Assembly: GCF_024713945.1 (NCBI RefSeq)
Contig: NC_134681.1
Location: 5,309,501 to 5,373,500 of the forward strand
DNA: 64,000 nt
Origin: Dermatophagoides farinae
Lineage: Eukaryota > Arthropoda > Arachnida > Sarcoptiformes > Pyroglyphidae
Direction of reading: 5' to 3'
The notes under the pieces were generated by a model, which saw only the letters and a list, made by a program, of their open reading frames with translations, did no database searches and was not told the DNA's origin. Positions 37,601 to 51,066 of this stretch are shown here, piece after piece; position 1 is the first letter of the stretch, and each line of letters opens with the position of its first letter. The translations under genes were made by a program, and so were the position numbers.

Positions 37601-37752
37601 GTGATGTTGATTGTTGCAAATTTGTCGACACAATATTTTTTTAATTTAATATTTTTCCTAAAATTATGTTGGTGCTTTGGTGGGCCGCACAAAAAGTTGT
37701 AATGGGCCGCATGCGGCCCGCGGGCCGCAGGTTGCCGACCCCTGGTCTAAAT

Positions 37753-37914
37753 TATTCATAAAAAAAAACATTTATTTTATTTATTATCTTTATTGTTTCT
37801 ATTTTATTACTTTGTTCTTTATTGTTGTTTTCTTTCTGCTAATTTCCATTTCTGCGCAAGTGCTCCCCGGAGCAGCGCGTGTTAATTAAAGTTAAATTAA
37901 ATTAATTAATTAAT
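37753..37914 (+). other. LINE 3' remainder and microsatellite tail
   Basis: Beyond the hAT element the LINE resumes: the stop codon TAA at 37759-37761, a T-rich 3' UTR containing TGCGCAAGTGCTCCCCGG and AGCAGCGCGTG (a possible stem, GCGC/GCGCG), then a TTAA-rich tail up to the 14-bp target duplication. The GC-rich segment next to the tail may be the structure recognised by the reverse transcriptase (inference). Confidence 0.7.
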
Positions 37915-40900
37915 TACCATTCAAATGTTGATTTATCTGCAAATGGTGTATTATATATTTAATGATGACGTTTTGTTTATATCATCATCATCATCATCAT
38001 CATAATCAAAATTTGAAAAATGTTGATGATTCCATCAGAAAAAAAAGCTGAATCAATATTCATTTATTCGATTGTTTGTTTATGTGTGTATGGTTGATTT
38101 ATATACTTGTTGCAAATATTTCTAAAGTTTTAACGCTGATTCAAATGATAAAAAAGGGGATTTTTGGTGTGAAAACAAAAAAAAAAAAATTTTTTTCTTG
38201 TTCAATTCTTTATGGGTCAGAAAATAATGAATGAATTTAATTGACGAAAATCAAATGACGACGATTAATAATAATGATGATGATGATGATGATTGATCTG
38301 TTGTAGCAACATTGCCCGATTTCATTGATTGGCAATATATTTAAAATATATCTGCATTATAATTATCAAGATTGTAGATGTATGTGTGTGTGTGTGTGAT
38401 ACTTAAATTTTAATGACATTGAATGAAAATGTCGATGTCGATGATGATGATGATATGAGTAAAGTGATGATGATGATGATGATGATGCTGATGTTCCAGA
38501 TGAAAATTATAATGATGATGATGAGAATGATGATATTATTATTACAGGATACAATAATTAGTTCAATAGGGACACTTGATTGAAACAAAATTTTAATTGA
38601 AAAAAAAATTAAAGTGTAGTTTATAATTGATCCAGAAACGTGGCTAAATAATTTTTTTTCTTCTTCTTCTTCTTCTTCTATGCTAGAATTATTGAATATT
38701 CATATATATTTTTTTTCTTCTAATTAACGTATTTATCAAAAAAAAATTTTTTTTTTGCTTCATTCATTCTAATGTTTCAGATTCCAATTATTATTAATTT
38801 CAATGTCGAAGTATAGGATGATGATGATGATGATATTGCAATCATTCCATGATTTTTCTTTCTAACAAAAAAAACGATAAATTCATAATGATCACTGTTT
38901 TTTTTTCTTTTTTGCTCAGGTACAGGATTTATGACTGATGATTTTGTTGGTGATAATGATGATAATCATTTATATATATATATATATATAATACAGGTGT
39001 ATAGAGAAGAGAAAAAAAACAAAAGTGTCTTTAGACTTTAAAATCACATAAAAACACAAAAATTTGATAATATTAATGATGATGATGATGATGATAAAAT
39101 AAAGTTGGAATTTTTTTTTTGTTTGTTTGTTTGTTTTGTTTTGTTTTAATTTCACTTTGAAAAATTATCGACAATAAATGAAAAAGAAAAAAAAATGATC
39201 CAAGCAAATGAATCAATGGATGAATGTTGATGATGATGATGATGAGGCAATCGATAGGATCCTGAGTAATGTTCAATTTTTTTTTTTTTTTGATTACATC
39301 CAGCCAAAACAGATCAGATTCTATTGAGATGATGAGAAAAAAAAATTCAAGAATTAAGAATAATTTAAACATATCATTGAAATAAATTGATTAAATTTCA
39401 ATCAATGAGAATAATTAATGAAAAAAAAATGGAATCGAAAAAACCACAGGATGATACCTGAATATAAAAATGAAAATTTTTTTTCACCACTTTTCATGTA
39501 TTTTCAATGAATAATATATCTGAATCAATAATAACAAATGATGATGTCGATTGTATTTTTTTATTATTATTAAATGGATAATAATATTTGACTAAACTGA
39601 TTGATTTACTGATTGACTGACTGATTGATTGGCTGGCTGGCTGGCTGGCTTACTGACTCGATATACAACAACTATGAATAGATGATGTGATTGTATTGAA
39701 AAAAAATGGTTAAATCAAAAAAAAAAAAATAAAAAAAAATATGGTGAGAAGCAAATAAAGCAAATAGAAGAAGAAAAAAAAATTATCCATCCATTGGAAT
39801 TCAATGGATTTTGTAGTCGTAGTGTTTGATCATCATCATCATCATCATAGTCATCATCATCATCATCAGCATCATTGCATATGTATGGTATAGTCGGAAT
39901 ATACACTTTGATGATTATAATGATGATGATGATGATGATGATGATGATGGTAGTTGTAAATTGTGACGATGACAGCGGCAATAATGATGAGGATGTTGAT
40001 GGTTCTGGTGTGTTGGTTGTGGTGTTGGTGGTGTTGGTGGTGGTGGTGGCAGCAACAAACATTCAAAAAAAAAAAAGAAACACAAAAATTTAGTACTTCA
40101 CACATTTCATTTGTATTATTATAAAATTATAAATGAATGATGATGATGATTATTATTATTATTATGACGATTATATTATATTATATATTGTGTATATATG
40201 ATGATCATCGTCATCATTATTGGAAACCATGTGATTGTCACATCATCATCATCATCATCATTATTATCATTATCGCATTAGAAAAAAAAATTTTTTTTTT
40301 CAAGACATCAAAGACACACACACACACACACACACTGCATCAAATATGTGTTGTGTGTATGTGCAAAGATCACAACTTGTAGCTTGTACACATATCTATA
40401 TCTATCTGTTATATGATGGATAAAATACATGCACACACACACACATATCATACAAAATCATTGAATTCAATGAATCTAATGCTATTCTTATGTGTTCAAA
40501 CACTTACACATTATTGGGTTTTTTTTTCTTCTTCTTTTTCTTTTTCTTCTTCTGCTGCTGTTGCTGTAATATCATTTGTTTGTTGTCATGTCATGTCATA
40601 TTTTGGACAAATGAATGAATGATTTAAAAAAAAAATTATATTGAATAAAAAAACGAAAGATTTCTGGTTTTTTTCTTAAAACAAAAACGGATTCTATTGA
40701 ATCCTTTAATATGAATTTTTCTTTCGTTTTTTTTTGTTTGTTTCATTAATCAATTGAATGCTGGCTATTATCATTATGATGTTGTGGGGTCACACATATA
40801 GAACATGTCTGTCTGTTTCTGTTCATATATATTATATATATATTATATTATTGTTGAATGTGTTTATTTTTATATAATTTAATATATAACTCACCACATG

Positions 40901-41397
40901 GTTTGTTGTTGTTTTTTGTTGTTGTTGTCGTTTCATTTGGAATCAATTTTCAAATTTTTGTTTTTATTTCTTTTTTTCTCATTTCATTTCTATTCTATAT
41001 ACTATATATACTACTATTTCTATTCAATTTTCAAACAAAATAAAACAAAACAAAACAAAACAAAAAATGCTGTTGTACACACATTATATTAATATACACA
41101 CATACACACATATAATACATGTGTGCCTGTATATTTATCGATGATGTATGCACAATTTGATGCAAAAAGAAAAAGAAAAAGAAAAAGAAAAAGAAGAAGA
41201 AGAAGAAGAAGAAGGCCACAACTAAATACCACAATACCGATACACATGTGTGTGTATATGATACGCACACTCTCACTGGATAATGTTTTATTTTTTTTTC
41301 TTCTTTCATTCAATTCATTCGATTTTTTTTTTTGATACAATCTCTCTATATTTTTTTTTTTATCCTTTTTCATTCTCCTACTATTCACAATATTATC

Positions 41398-41428
<31 letters not shown>

Positions 41429-41551
41429 ACACACATACACACAAAATTTCACTCATTACTCTTTTACATCTCTTTTTCTTTCTTTCTTGTAAAGTAAATT
41501 CTATCTATCTATCCATCCATCTATCTATCTGCATTTCTCAACGCTTTCTAT

Positions 41552-41586
<35 letters not shown>

Positions 41587-44048
41587 GATCATATTTAAAG
41601 TAGCCTCACTAACTCGTTCGTTCATTTATATATTCGCTTACTCCTTTTTTTTTGCTCCTCATTTTATCGCTCTATCCATTTATCTTATTATTTTTTTTTT
41701 TTTTGCTCAATCCAATGCTGAATCCATCTATCTATCTATCTATCTATCTATTTCACATTTAAATGTGTACTTTTTTTTTTGCTTGCTTGCTTGCGTGTGT
41801 GTAAATAGATATTGTGATTGTACACAAAAATTGAAAAGAATAATAACAACTTTTTTAGAAACAGAAAAAAAAATCCAAAAAATTGATGCGGCAATTTTAA
41901 CAAAGTAAAGTATTAAAAAAAAAATTTTGTTCCCTCAAATTTTGTTTCATCGTCATCATCATCAATTTTTTTTTGGGGGGGTTTACATATATTTATCATT
42001 ATAGCCTATAGCTTGATTGGCCAGTTATATGATGATGATGATGATGGAAGGATTTAATGCCTACACACACACACACACGCATAATGCGAAAAAAAAGGTA
42101 AAAAAGACACCAACTAGTTGATGATGATGGCATGAGGTACCTCATATTTTTATTTCATTTTGCTAGGTTAATGAAAGAAAACTGATGATTTTTTTTAGCT
42201 TTTTATTATTATTAAATGAAACACACACACACATTGATTTGGGTTCGTTCTGGATCTGCTGTGTTTACATGATCATCATCATGATGATGATATCGGATTT
42301 TCTTTTTTTTTTCATTTCATTTCTTTTCATCATTATTACTCCTTTTTTTCTCATCACTGTCTTTTATTTGCCGCGCGCGCTATATATTTTTTTTTTCGTG
42401 TTGCTGGTCCAAATTAATGTGTGATTTGAACGCTGTTCAGTTGATGTTGGTTGGTTTTTTTTCAATTCACTGATTATTTATTTTTTTTATTTTTTGGCTA
42501 TCAAGCTACATTATAAAAATTTTTTTTTTGCCTGAAATTATTATTATTATCATCATCATCAGAAACAAACAGATAGATTTTAATTTGAACAGTAAATTCA
42601 TCATTATCATCATTATGATTAGATTTGAATGAAGAAAGAGACAGAGAAAAGGGATAAAATAAAACGATAAGCAAAGAAAAAAAAAAGCTTAAAGGAATCA
42701 TCGAAAGAGAGAAACATTAAGATTTAATGGATTTCTATCTATCTCTTTATTTCTATTGTCGATGATGTGCTTGATTGATTAATTTATGTATATTCAAACG
42801 AAACGAAATGAAATGAAAAAAAAATTCTATGGGAAACAAAACAAAAAAGCAAGTGCCCCACACACACACACACAAAAAACAACAACAACAAAGGCAACAA
42901 TAGCAAAAAGGGTAATGAGAATAATTTACAATTTTTTTTTGTTGTTGTCGTTGTTGTTGTTGCAGCAATAATTTGATTTTGAATAATAAAAGTTATCCGG
43001 AGGCGTTAAAAGAATACAAGTAAAAAAAAAGTTGTCAGATACAATTTAGCTGTGAAAGAGGTGATGAAAAAAAAATTTTTTTTTTTTTTTTTGAAACACC
43101 CACACAAATAGTTGAATAACAACAGCAACAACAGAAAAAAAAGAATATTCTCCAAGCAATTAATGAATGAATGAATAAATGACAATTAGTAGATTGAATA
43201 AATATAGAAAACAACAACAAAATAAAAAAAAAACCAAGTGGTTATTATAACAAATATTTCAAGAATGTGAAATAACCCATAAGAAAAGATGTGAAATCAA
43301 ATGTGTCCACGTATTTTTTTTTGTGTTGATTAATGATAATAAACACGTGAATTCGACATTAAACACCAAAAACAAATTGAACAAATTGAACAACACAGAA
43401 TAAAACAAAAAAAAACAAGAGAAAAAAATCAATCAATCAATCAATAATAATAATCAGAACACAGACCATTAATATATATATATATAATTGATAAATTGAA
43501 ATTTAATTTGAATTTGAATTTTTGTTTTTTTTTTACATTTTCATTTTCTATTTGTCCGTTGTTTGTTGGTCATCGATATTCATCATCCATTTAAGCACAA
43601 CAACGATGAATTTTTTATATCACATTGTAGTTGAAGAATATAATGAAAGAAAAAGAAACGAATCCAACAGGCCTCGTTTTATAATATACGAAAACATACA
43701 CAAACATATACCATACACGCACATACACACACTATACACATTAACAACAATCAACAATGATGATGATGATTATGAATACGACGACAACGACGACGACGAC
43801 GATGAATGGGCAAACATCATCACCGTTAGAGTGGCTAATTCATTCTGAAATTGTATATATGGTTCGTATAAGTGTTCGTTCGATGAAGAAAGGAGAAAAA
43901 ATTTTTTTTCTTTTCTTTCATTAGTTTTTCTTTTTTTTTCTTATGCTTCTTTTTTTTATAACACAAAACCCAATAAATAAAAATGCAAAGAAATGGTTTA
44001 TATTCTTATTTTACAGTATATTCTCTATGTGATTCCCTATACAGCAAT

Positions 44049-44079
<31 letters not shown>

Positions 44080-45672
44080 GGATGATGATGATGATGATGA
44101 TGAAATAAGAATCTACAGCTTGGTGTAGAATGGAGGAGGAAGAAGAATGTGGTGGTGGTGGTGGTGGTTATAGTGGTGACTATTTAGATTGTAGCGAATA
44201 AATTACTGCAACAGTAACACAACAGCAGCAACAACATTTACTACGATAATAACCTAAAACAGCAGCGTTAATAATAATAAAAATAAACGGGAAAAAAAAT
44301 GAGATGATTTTATATTTTCACATATAAGCAAAAGAAAAAAAAGCCAAAGGGGAAATTGAGATCAGATCAGATCAGATCTTTGATCACTAGTATCCAGTGA
44401 TCGGTGAAATATCAAACTGAATTTTTTCTTTTTTTTTCTGTTTTTATTTTCCCCATTTTTCTGTTTTTTCCAGCTACCCCCTCAAAAAAAAATAGCTCTT
44501 GTCAATTCAGTTATAGATGGAAAAAAAAATTCGGGGCACAGAATCAATGAGGGGCCCGGTTTCATTTTGTGTGTGCATTTTGTGCATGTGTATCAAGCCG
44601 GCTGCTTAGCCATGAATGAATGTTGTGTGTGTGTGTGTGTGTTTCTCTCTCTTTTATTTTTTTGGCGCACGCCATATTCGAGCCGGGCGTCATAGAACCA
44701 TTGCACATTTAATTTTTTTTTCTTCTCTCTTCGGTTATTCATCATTCATCTATACTACTACAAAAAAAAATAATGCAAACATGTGTTTTACGTCGACGTC
44801 GATAAGAATAAAATGAAACAAGCAACATAATAATGATAATGATTTAGAATAGAATGCTACAAGCAACTTTCTTTAATAATATGGATGGAATATATAAAAT
44901 AACATACGTGCGTAATTTAACCAAAGAAACAAAAAAAAAAGTGTACCAGTACCAATGGCCAAAGCAACCAAAACAACAACAACAACAACAACCACCACCA
45001 CCACCACCACCACCTTCAACATAAAGAACAACAACGAAGAAAATCAGCTACCACCTTTTCAAATAGACCACACAAAACCTAAAAACCAACCATCATCATC
45101 ATCATCATCATCCTCATGATGATAATGATCCAAAGTGTTTTACGTCGCCGCTGTTTTGCAATATTGGATTTTATTTTATTTTGTTGATGATGATGATGTT
45201 GTTCACAATTTTTTTTTTCTTGATTCTCCCTCTTTTTTTTCTATCTTGATCTAGAAATGATTTTTGAATGATGAGTGATCAAAAGTATGTGTGTGTGTGT
45301 GTGTTTATGTGCGTGAATCCAATTGATGAGGAGGATGAGAAAGAGTAGAAAAAAAAGAGGAAAAATAATGCATGCGCCAATCAAAAAAAAAATCAATTCA
45401 ATTATATCATCACCAACATCATCAAAAAAAATTGATCAATTAGTATAATTATCATGATGATTAGGTTACTAATCGACATCAATTTCATAACCAAAAAAAA
45501 AAAAAAAAACAGCAACAACAACAACAACCAAAGTTCAATAATATGGTAGGTTACATCACGAATAGGAAGAGCATGAGGAGAAGAAAAAAAGAGCAACAAA
45601 AAAAAAAATGAATCTTTATTTTCAAACACAACAACAACAACAACAAAAATGACAAAATTTCCATAGCAATAA

Positions 45673-45713
<41 letters not shown>

Positions 45714-48700
45714 GGCGTAATGGATCACTTTTCAAATTGAGCTTCTGAAATTTTGAAAAAAAAAGTTTCACACTTAAACACACACACACACACACAAACA
45801 AATATATGAAAAAAAAAGATTTACCATTTTTTTCAGTAAATAAAAAAAAAGAAAGAAAGAAATTATCGGAAAAGATACTCGTTGTCCAATATATATATAA
45901 ATGAAATGTGTCTGCGTGTGTGTTTGTATCCTATTCACGTCATTCAAAATGAAGAATTTAAATTGAAAAATATTCTTGTTGCATTTGGCCAGGAAAAGAA
46001 AAAGGTATTGATATTGTCAGGATTAATGAACAATATATATATATATGAAAGATTCCATATACGCAAACAAAACAAAACAAAAAAAAATGAACGAGAGAAT
46101 CAAAAGAAAGAAAACTTTCAAATAATAATAGATTTATATATATTCAGATTCAGACTTTGTGAAGAAGGAAAAAAAAAATAATTAATGATACTAAAATTGA
46201 AAATTTCTTCTTCATTTATCCATCAACACCATATAATCTTATTATTATTATTATATAATATAAAAGTTATATAATAAAAACGAAAAATAAGCGTCTCAAC
46301 GAATTTTTTTTTTTTTTTTTTTTTGGTCCTAGCTTAATTCACAAATTTTATTATTATGCTCTATTATTGTTATTGCTACTTATGTCACCACTACTACTAC
46401 CATAACAACAACAACAACAACAACAACAACGATAACTACTACTACTACTACTACTACTACCGCTACAATGATTATAGTTTGTGTTATGTAACTAACAAGT
46501 ATACTTGATATGCATATATAACAACAATGTTAGCAATAAGAAAAATATAACAAGTATATACACACATGAAAATAAAAAGAAGAAAAACATTAAGGCCATG
46601 GCCATGGCCAATTCAACAGACCATTGTTGTTATTGAAGATTATTTGGTTGTGAGAGAAAGAAAGAAAGAAAGAAAAAAAAGGAATTACATTTACAACCTA
46701 CACAAGCGCAAGCGTTGACGTGATATATAATATATCCACATTGATCGGAATGTACGAAATTTGAATTTTCAATTTCAAATGATGATGATGATAATATTTC
46801 ACTAATGATGATGATGATGATGATGATTGGTATGGATCAAAATAGATTTTTGATTCATTGTTTATATTGATCTTGATATAATATAATATTTTTTAAAATT
46901 ATTAACCATGTGAATATGAATCAGCCAATATATATAGTGTTTCCGTTTGTTTACAATAAATTGATTGACTGTTATTGTAATTTTTGTTGAGTAAAAAAAA
47001 AAAAAAAAAATTATAATCGAAAATTAACTGGAAAATTTTTGTTTGTTTGTTTTGTTTTGTTTGTTTGTTTTATTTTGTTGTGGTATGTAATTAAAATAAG
47101 CCAGAGCATGTATCGAAAATATTTTTTGGAATCATGAAACAAAACAAAACAAAACAAAAAAATTCTTAATTCTTTTTCAATCTAATTTAATTCTTATAAT
47201 TCATTGGGTTTGTGTTGATTATCACGGATTTTTTCTTTTTCTTATTATTTTTTTGTTTTGTTTTGTTTGGTTTGGTTTGGTTGTTGTAAGAAAATTAACA
47301 TAAACTTTGTCCATGAAATAACTACGTCGTATGATGTTGTTTTTTTCTCTGTGTGTATTTGATGTATGTGTGTGTGTATGTATGGAACATAACATAAAAC
47401 ATTGGAAAAACGAATTGCCTTGAACTTGTCTTCGACAATAACACCAAAATAAAATGTGTTTATTTTGTGTGCAAAAAAAAAAAAGAAAAAAAACACACAC
47501 AAGATATTTCCAATTTAAAAGTACAAAATATGCAACTATGTTACATTGAGAATCGTTATTCTTTTTTTTTATATATTATTCTGAATTTTACTTTGTTTTT
47601 TTTCTGCTACAAATACTGAAGAAAAAAGGGACAACGAAAAAAAAAATATCTAAAAAATTTCAAATAATAGAAACAAATGATGAAGATGATGATGAAACGA
47701 AACGAAACGAATAAAAGATTAAAACGAACAATAATCGATCAAATTGATCGATCAAACAATCAATCAATAGATCGATAGAGATCAATCGTTTGATCGATTT
47801 GATGAAGGTTACGGCTTGTGGGGTTACCAATTTTTTTTTCTTTTCTTTACTTTCAATTTTTTTTCTCTGTTGTTGTTGATGATGATGATGATGATGATAT
47901 TTTTCTATCTATATTCTCCACCCTTCAATCTCTTTCTCTTTGTGTACATTTTTTTTTCAATTACCGTTTTTAGCATTCACAAAATTTTTTTGATTTTTTT
48001 AAAAAGCAAAAAAAAAAAAAAAATTCCACCATAGAATAATTTCATTTCATTCAATTGGCAAAAAAAAAACTACTGTCATTTTGCTTTTTTTCCGACACAA
48101 AAATAAATAAAAAAAAAAGATCTCCAACATCATAACCCACGGGCTATTCATATATGAAAATGTGGTGAATTTTTCTATTTGACAATATTGCAAATGCGCA
48201 GAAAAATTTTTTCCAATGACAGTATGACGGATGATAATAATGTCGTTTGTTTGTTTGTTTGTTTGTTTTTTTTTTCGTTGTTATATTACATTATAATGAA
48301 AAGGAAAAAAAAATTCTTTATCAAATTGCGATTGCGTATGACGGATTTCGAGGACAGCCATATTGATCATCATCATTAATGAGTGGAAAAAAAAATTCAA
48401 GAATCGAACCACCTGACTACGGTATTCCATAAAACAAACAATCACAAATTGGTATATAATGATAGTCAATCAAATTGACAAATAGGAGAACAGAAAAAAA
48501 ATGATGACCGTTTAATACAGATAATAAAGAGAACGAAAAATGTTCACAATTTTTTTTTCCTATAAATCAACAATTTCAATTATGATTTTTTTTTTTTTTT
48601 TTTTTTTTGGTTTTGCCATGGCAATTAAATTTTTGTGACGAAGGAAATTGAATGAATTGAATAAATTGTGTACATAATAAAAATTCAATGTGATAATATT

Positions 48701-48717
48701 ACATTGACGACATTATT

Positions 48718-48764
<47 letters not shown>
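48718..48764. repeat. (ATC)n microsatellite
   Basis: About 15 uninterrupted ATC units, grading into GAAGAT and GAAGAA repeats up to about 48805. It is the longest example of the ATC/GAT family that pervades the window. Confidence 0.9.
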
Positions 48765-50942
48765 GAAGATGAAGATGAAGAAGTAGAAGAAGAAGAAAAA
48801 GATGAAGATTGAATGTAGAAGTAGCATCATAGCTGTGTTTTTGTATCATCACCATCATCATCATTTCAAAGAATTCCCATTATTCAACTTATTGTGTATT
48901 AATATGATGAAAAAGAGAAAAAAAAATTTATTTCATGGCCATCACACTTTAGGACAACAACAACAACAACAACAACAGCAACAAACAAACAAAACAAACC
49001 GAAAATATTGCATTGAGGGTTTTTTCTATGTCATTCAATTAAATTCAGGCAATAATAGCAGTATAAAAGTGGGATAAAAGTTTTTTCTTCTCTCTCTCTC
49101 TCTCTCTCGCTTTTTTTCATTTGATCATAATCATTTTATAATAAAAAATGTTGATGATGAAGGTTTTAAATTTTATTAATATTTCTGAATTCGGAATTTT
49201 TTTTTTGTATGTAAACGGGTTGTAAATGTGATGATGATGATGAATTTTGTTTATCCACTGATTAGAGATTCAATTTTTAATGTTGATGATGATGATGATG
49301 ATGATGATTAAAGAAATGAAAATGAAAAATAAAAATAAAAATTTTTTTATTTTTTTACCTGTAATTTAAAACCATTGAATTGTTTTCAAATGAATCAATG
49401 AATCATTTTCAGAATAATTTTATTCTTTCATTTTTTTCCGTATAATAAGATCTATGTTATTTGAGAAATTCTTCTAAATACACACACACATCCCACACAC
49501 ACACACACACACACTGATACTTGAACAACATTACAATGTTAAATTTAAAGTGAATCGGATCAGTGAAATGAATTTTCAATTTTATTATTATTATAAAACA
49601 AGGAATTTTTCACACAGTGAAAAAATGTGTTAGAGTGATTTTTTTTGTGTAGAAAAAATTAGAAAAAAAACTGTTTTTTTTGTCATTTCCTAAATCCAAT
49701 TGTGTGTGTGTGAGTGTGTGTAACCACAAGAATTCTGCCTACCCAATAAATTTTTTTTTCTCGCCCACCACCATCATCATCGTAATCATCAGTGTGTCGG
49801 TTTTCTGATGACAATATGGATTTCATCATAGAATCGTTTTCGGAATTTTTTTTTTTTTTTTTTAATTTTGTCAGAATAAAAATTTGTCACAATTTTTTTC
49901 ATCATAGCCATGGTTAAATTAGCGAGAAAAAATTTGTACTTTTTTAAAATGAGACAAACAAAAAAAGTATATATATAGGAAATATTTTCCAAGAAATTCT
50001 TTCCATTCCATCCTATTCTCTCATCTTCCCCCTCTCTCTCTCTCTCTCTCTCTCTTTGGCCCAGAAAATTTAATTTTTTTTTCTTCATCATTTAGTACAT
50101 TGAATTACATGGCCAAATAAAATTGTTTGGATATAGGTACAACTTCTTTGTCTCCTGGCACTTTTATATATAATATGTATCAGGAACACGATGTGTGTGT
50201 GAGTGGTGGAACACTTGTAGCTATATTCTATTATATTTCATTAATTCTACTACTATTTTAATAATATCCAGCTCATCGTCATCATCATTATGGATAAGGG
50301 CCATGGACACAGTAACGGCCTTGTAATCGAATTCATATGAGTTGCGCATGTATCATTAAATTCTACAATATTCGGTAATGTTTATTCATCATCATAGAAT
50401 TTGTTGCCCAAATCAATAATGAAAATATGAATGAAGCCAATGAAATATCTGTTGAAATAAACTTTTGAGTGAGAAAAATTTTTTCATCCACATTTCAATT
50501 TGTCAATAAAGTGAATAGAAAATGAAACCAATTCAATTATTGATTATATATCTATCTCTTTATATCTTTGAATATATAACTTGCACTGTATAAACAAAAT
50601 CATCAAAAACGTAAAAATCAAATTGAAATTGTACATTTTATTTATTTCAACAATCAATAAGATTCTTTAAAAGAATCGACAACTTTTTTTTTGTTCATTT
50701 ATCCATTTACATACATTCACTAAATATTGGCTGTGCGGCCATGAACCAATGGATTTACAAAAATAAGCAAACTTAAATCAAAAAAAGCCTAATTAAAATC
50801 ATATATACACAAACACACACACACACATTTGGTATATTCTAGTGAATACAAAATAAAATGTACAGAATAATAAAGCAAAAAAAAAGTCATTAAATTAGCT
50901 AATAATCAAATGACTAGATCGAACAACATTAAACACGAGAAT

Positions 50943-51066
<124 letters not shown>

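Larger units (their letters stand above)
35546..37744. mobile_element. hAT-type non-autonomous foldback element
   Basis: Terminal inverted repeats CAGGGGTCGGCAACC (35546-35560) and GGTTGCCGACCCCTG (37730-37744) are flanked by a perfect 8-bp duplication GTCTAAAT (35538-35545 and 37745-37752); both match the hAT superfamily (CAGgG ends, 8-bp duplications). GGGCC-rich subterminal sequence follows at both ends. There is no transposase; the 2199 bp are filled by two satellite arrays in opposite orientation around a roughly 300-bp spacer. It sits in the final codons of a LINE ORF, so it is younger than the LINE. Confidence 0.88.
32636..37914 (+). mobile_element. 5'-truncated non-LTR retrotransposon (R1/Jockey-like LINE), interrupted by a hAT element
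   Basis: The element is bracketed by a perfect 14-bp target-site duplication, TACCATTCAAATGT, at 32622-32635 and 37915-37928. It starts inside the apurinic-type endonuclease domain, so the ORF1 region and the first part of ORF2 are missing, the usual result of incomplete target-primed reverse transcription. The 3' end is not poly(A) but a TTAA/TTAAA-type microsatellite tail (37881-37914). The long intact frame and the perfect duplication indicate a young insertion. A separate hAT-type element (35546-37744) later landed in its last codons. Confidence 0.88.

Noticed and set aside
37677-37889. ORF spanning the hAT right end and LINE 3' UTR
   Set aside because: It crosses the element border and exists only because of the insertion.
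48380-48430. B-box-like GGTTCGATTC on the minus strand, considered as a tRNA gene
   Set aside because: No A box, acceptor stem or cloverleaf could be traced around it.
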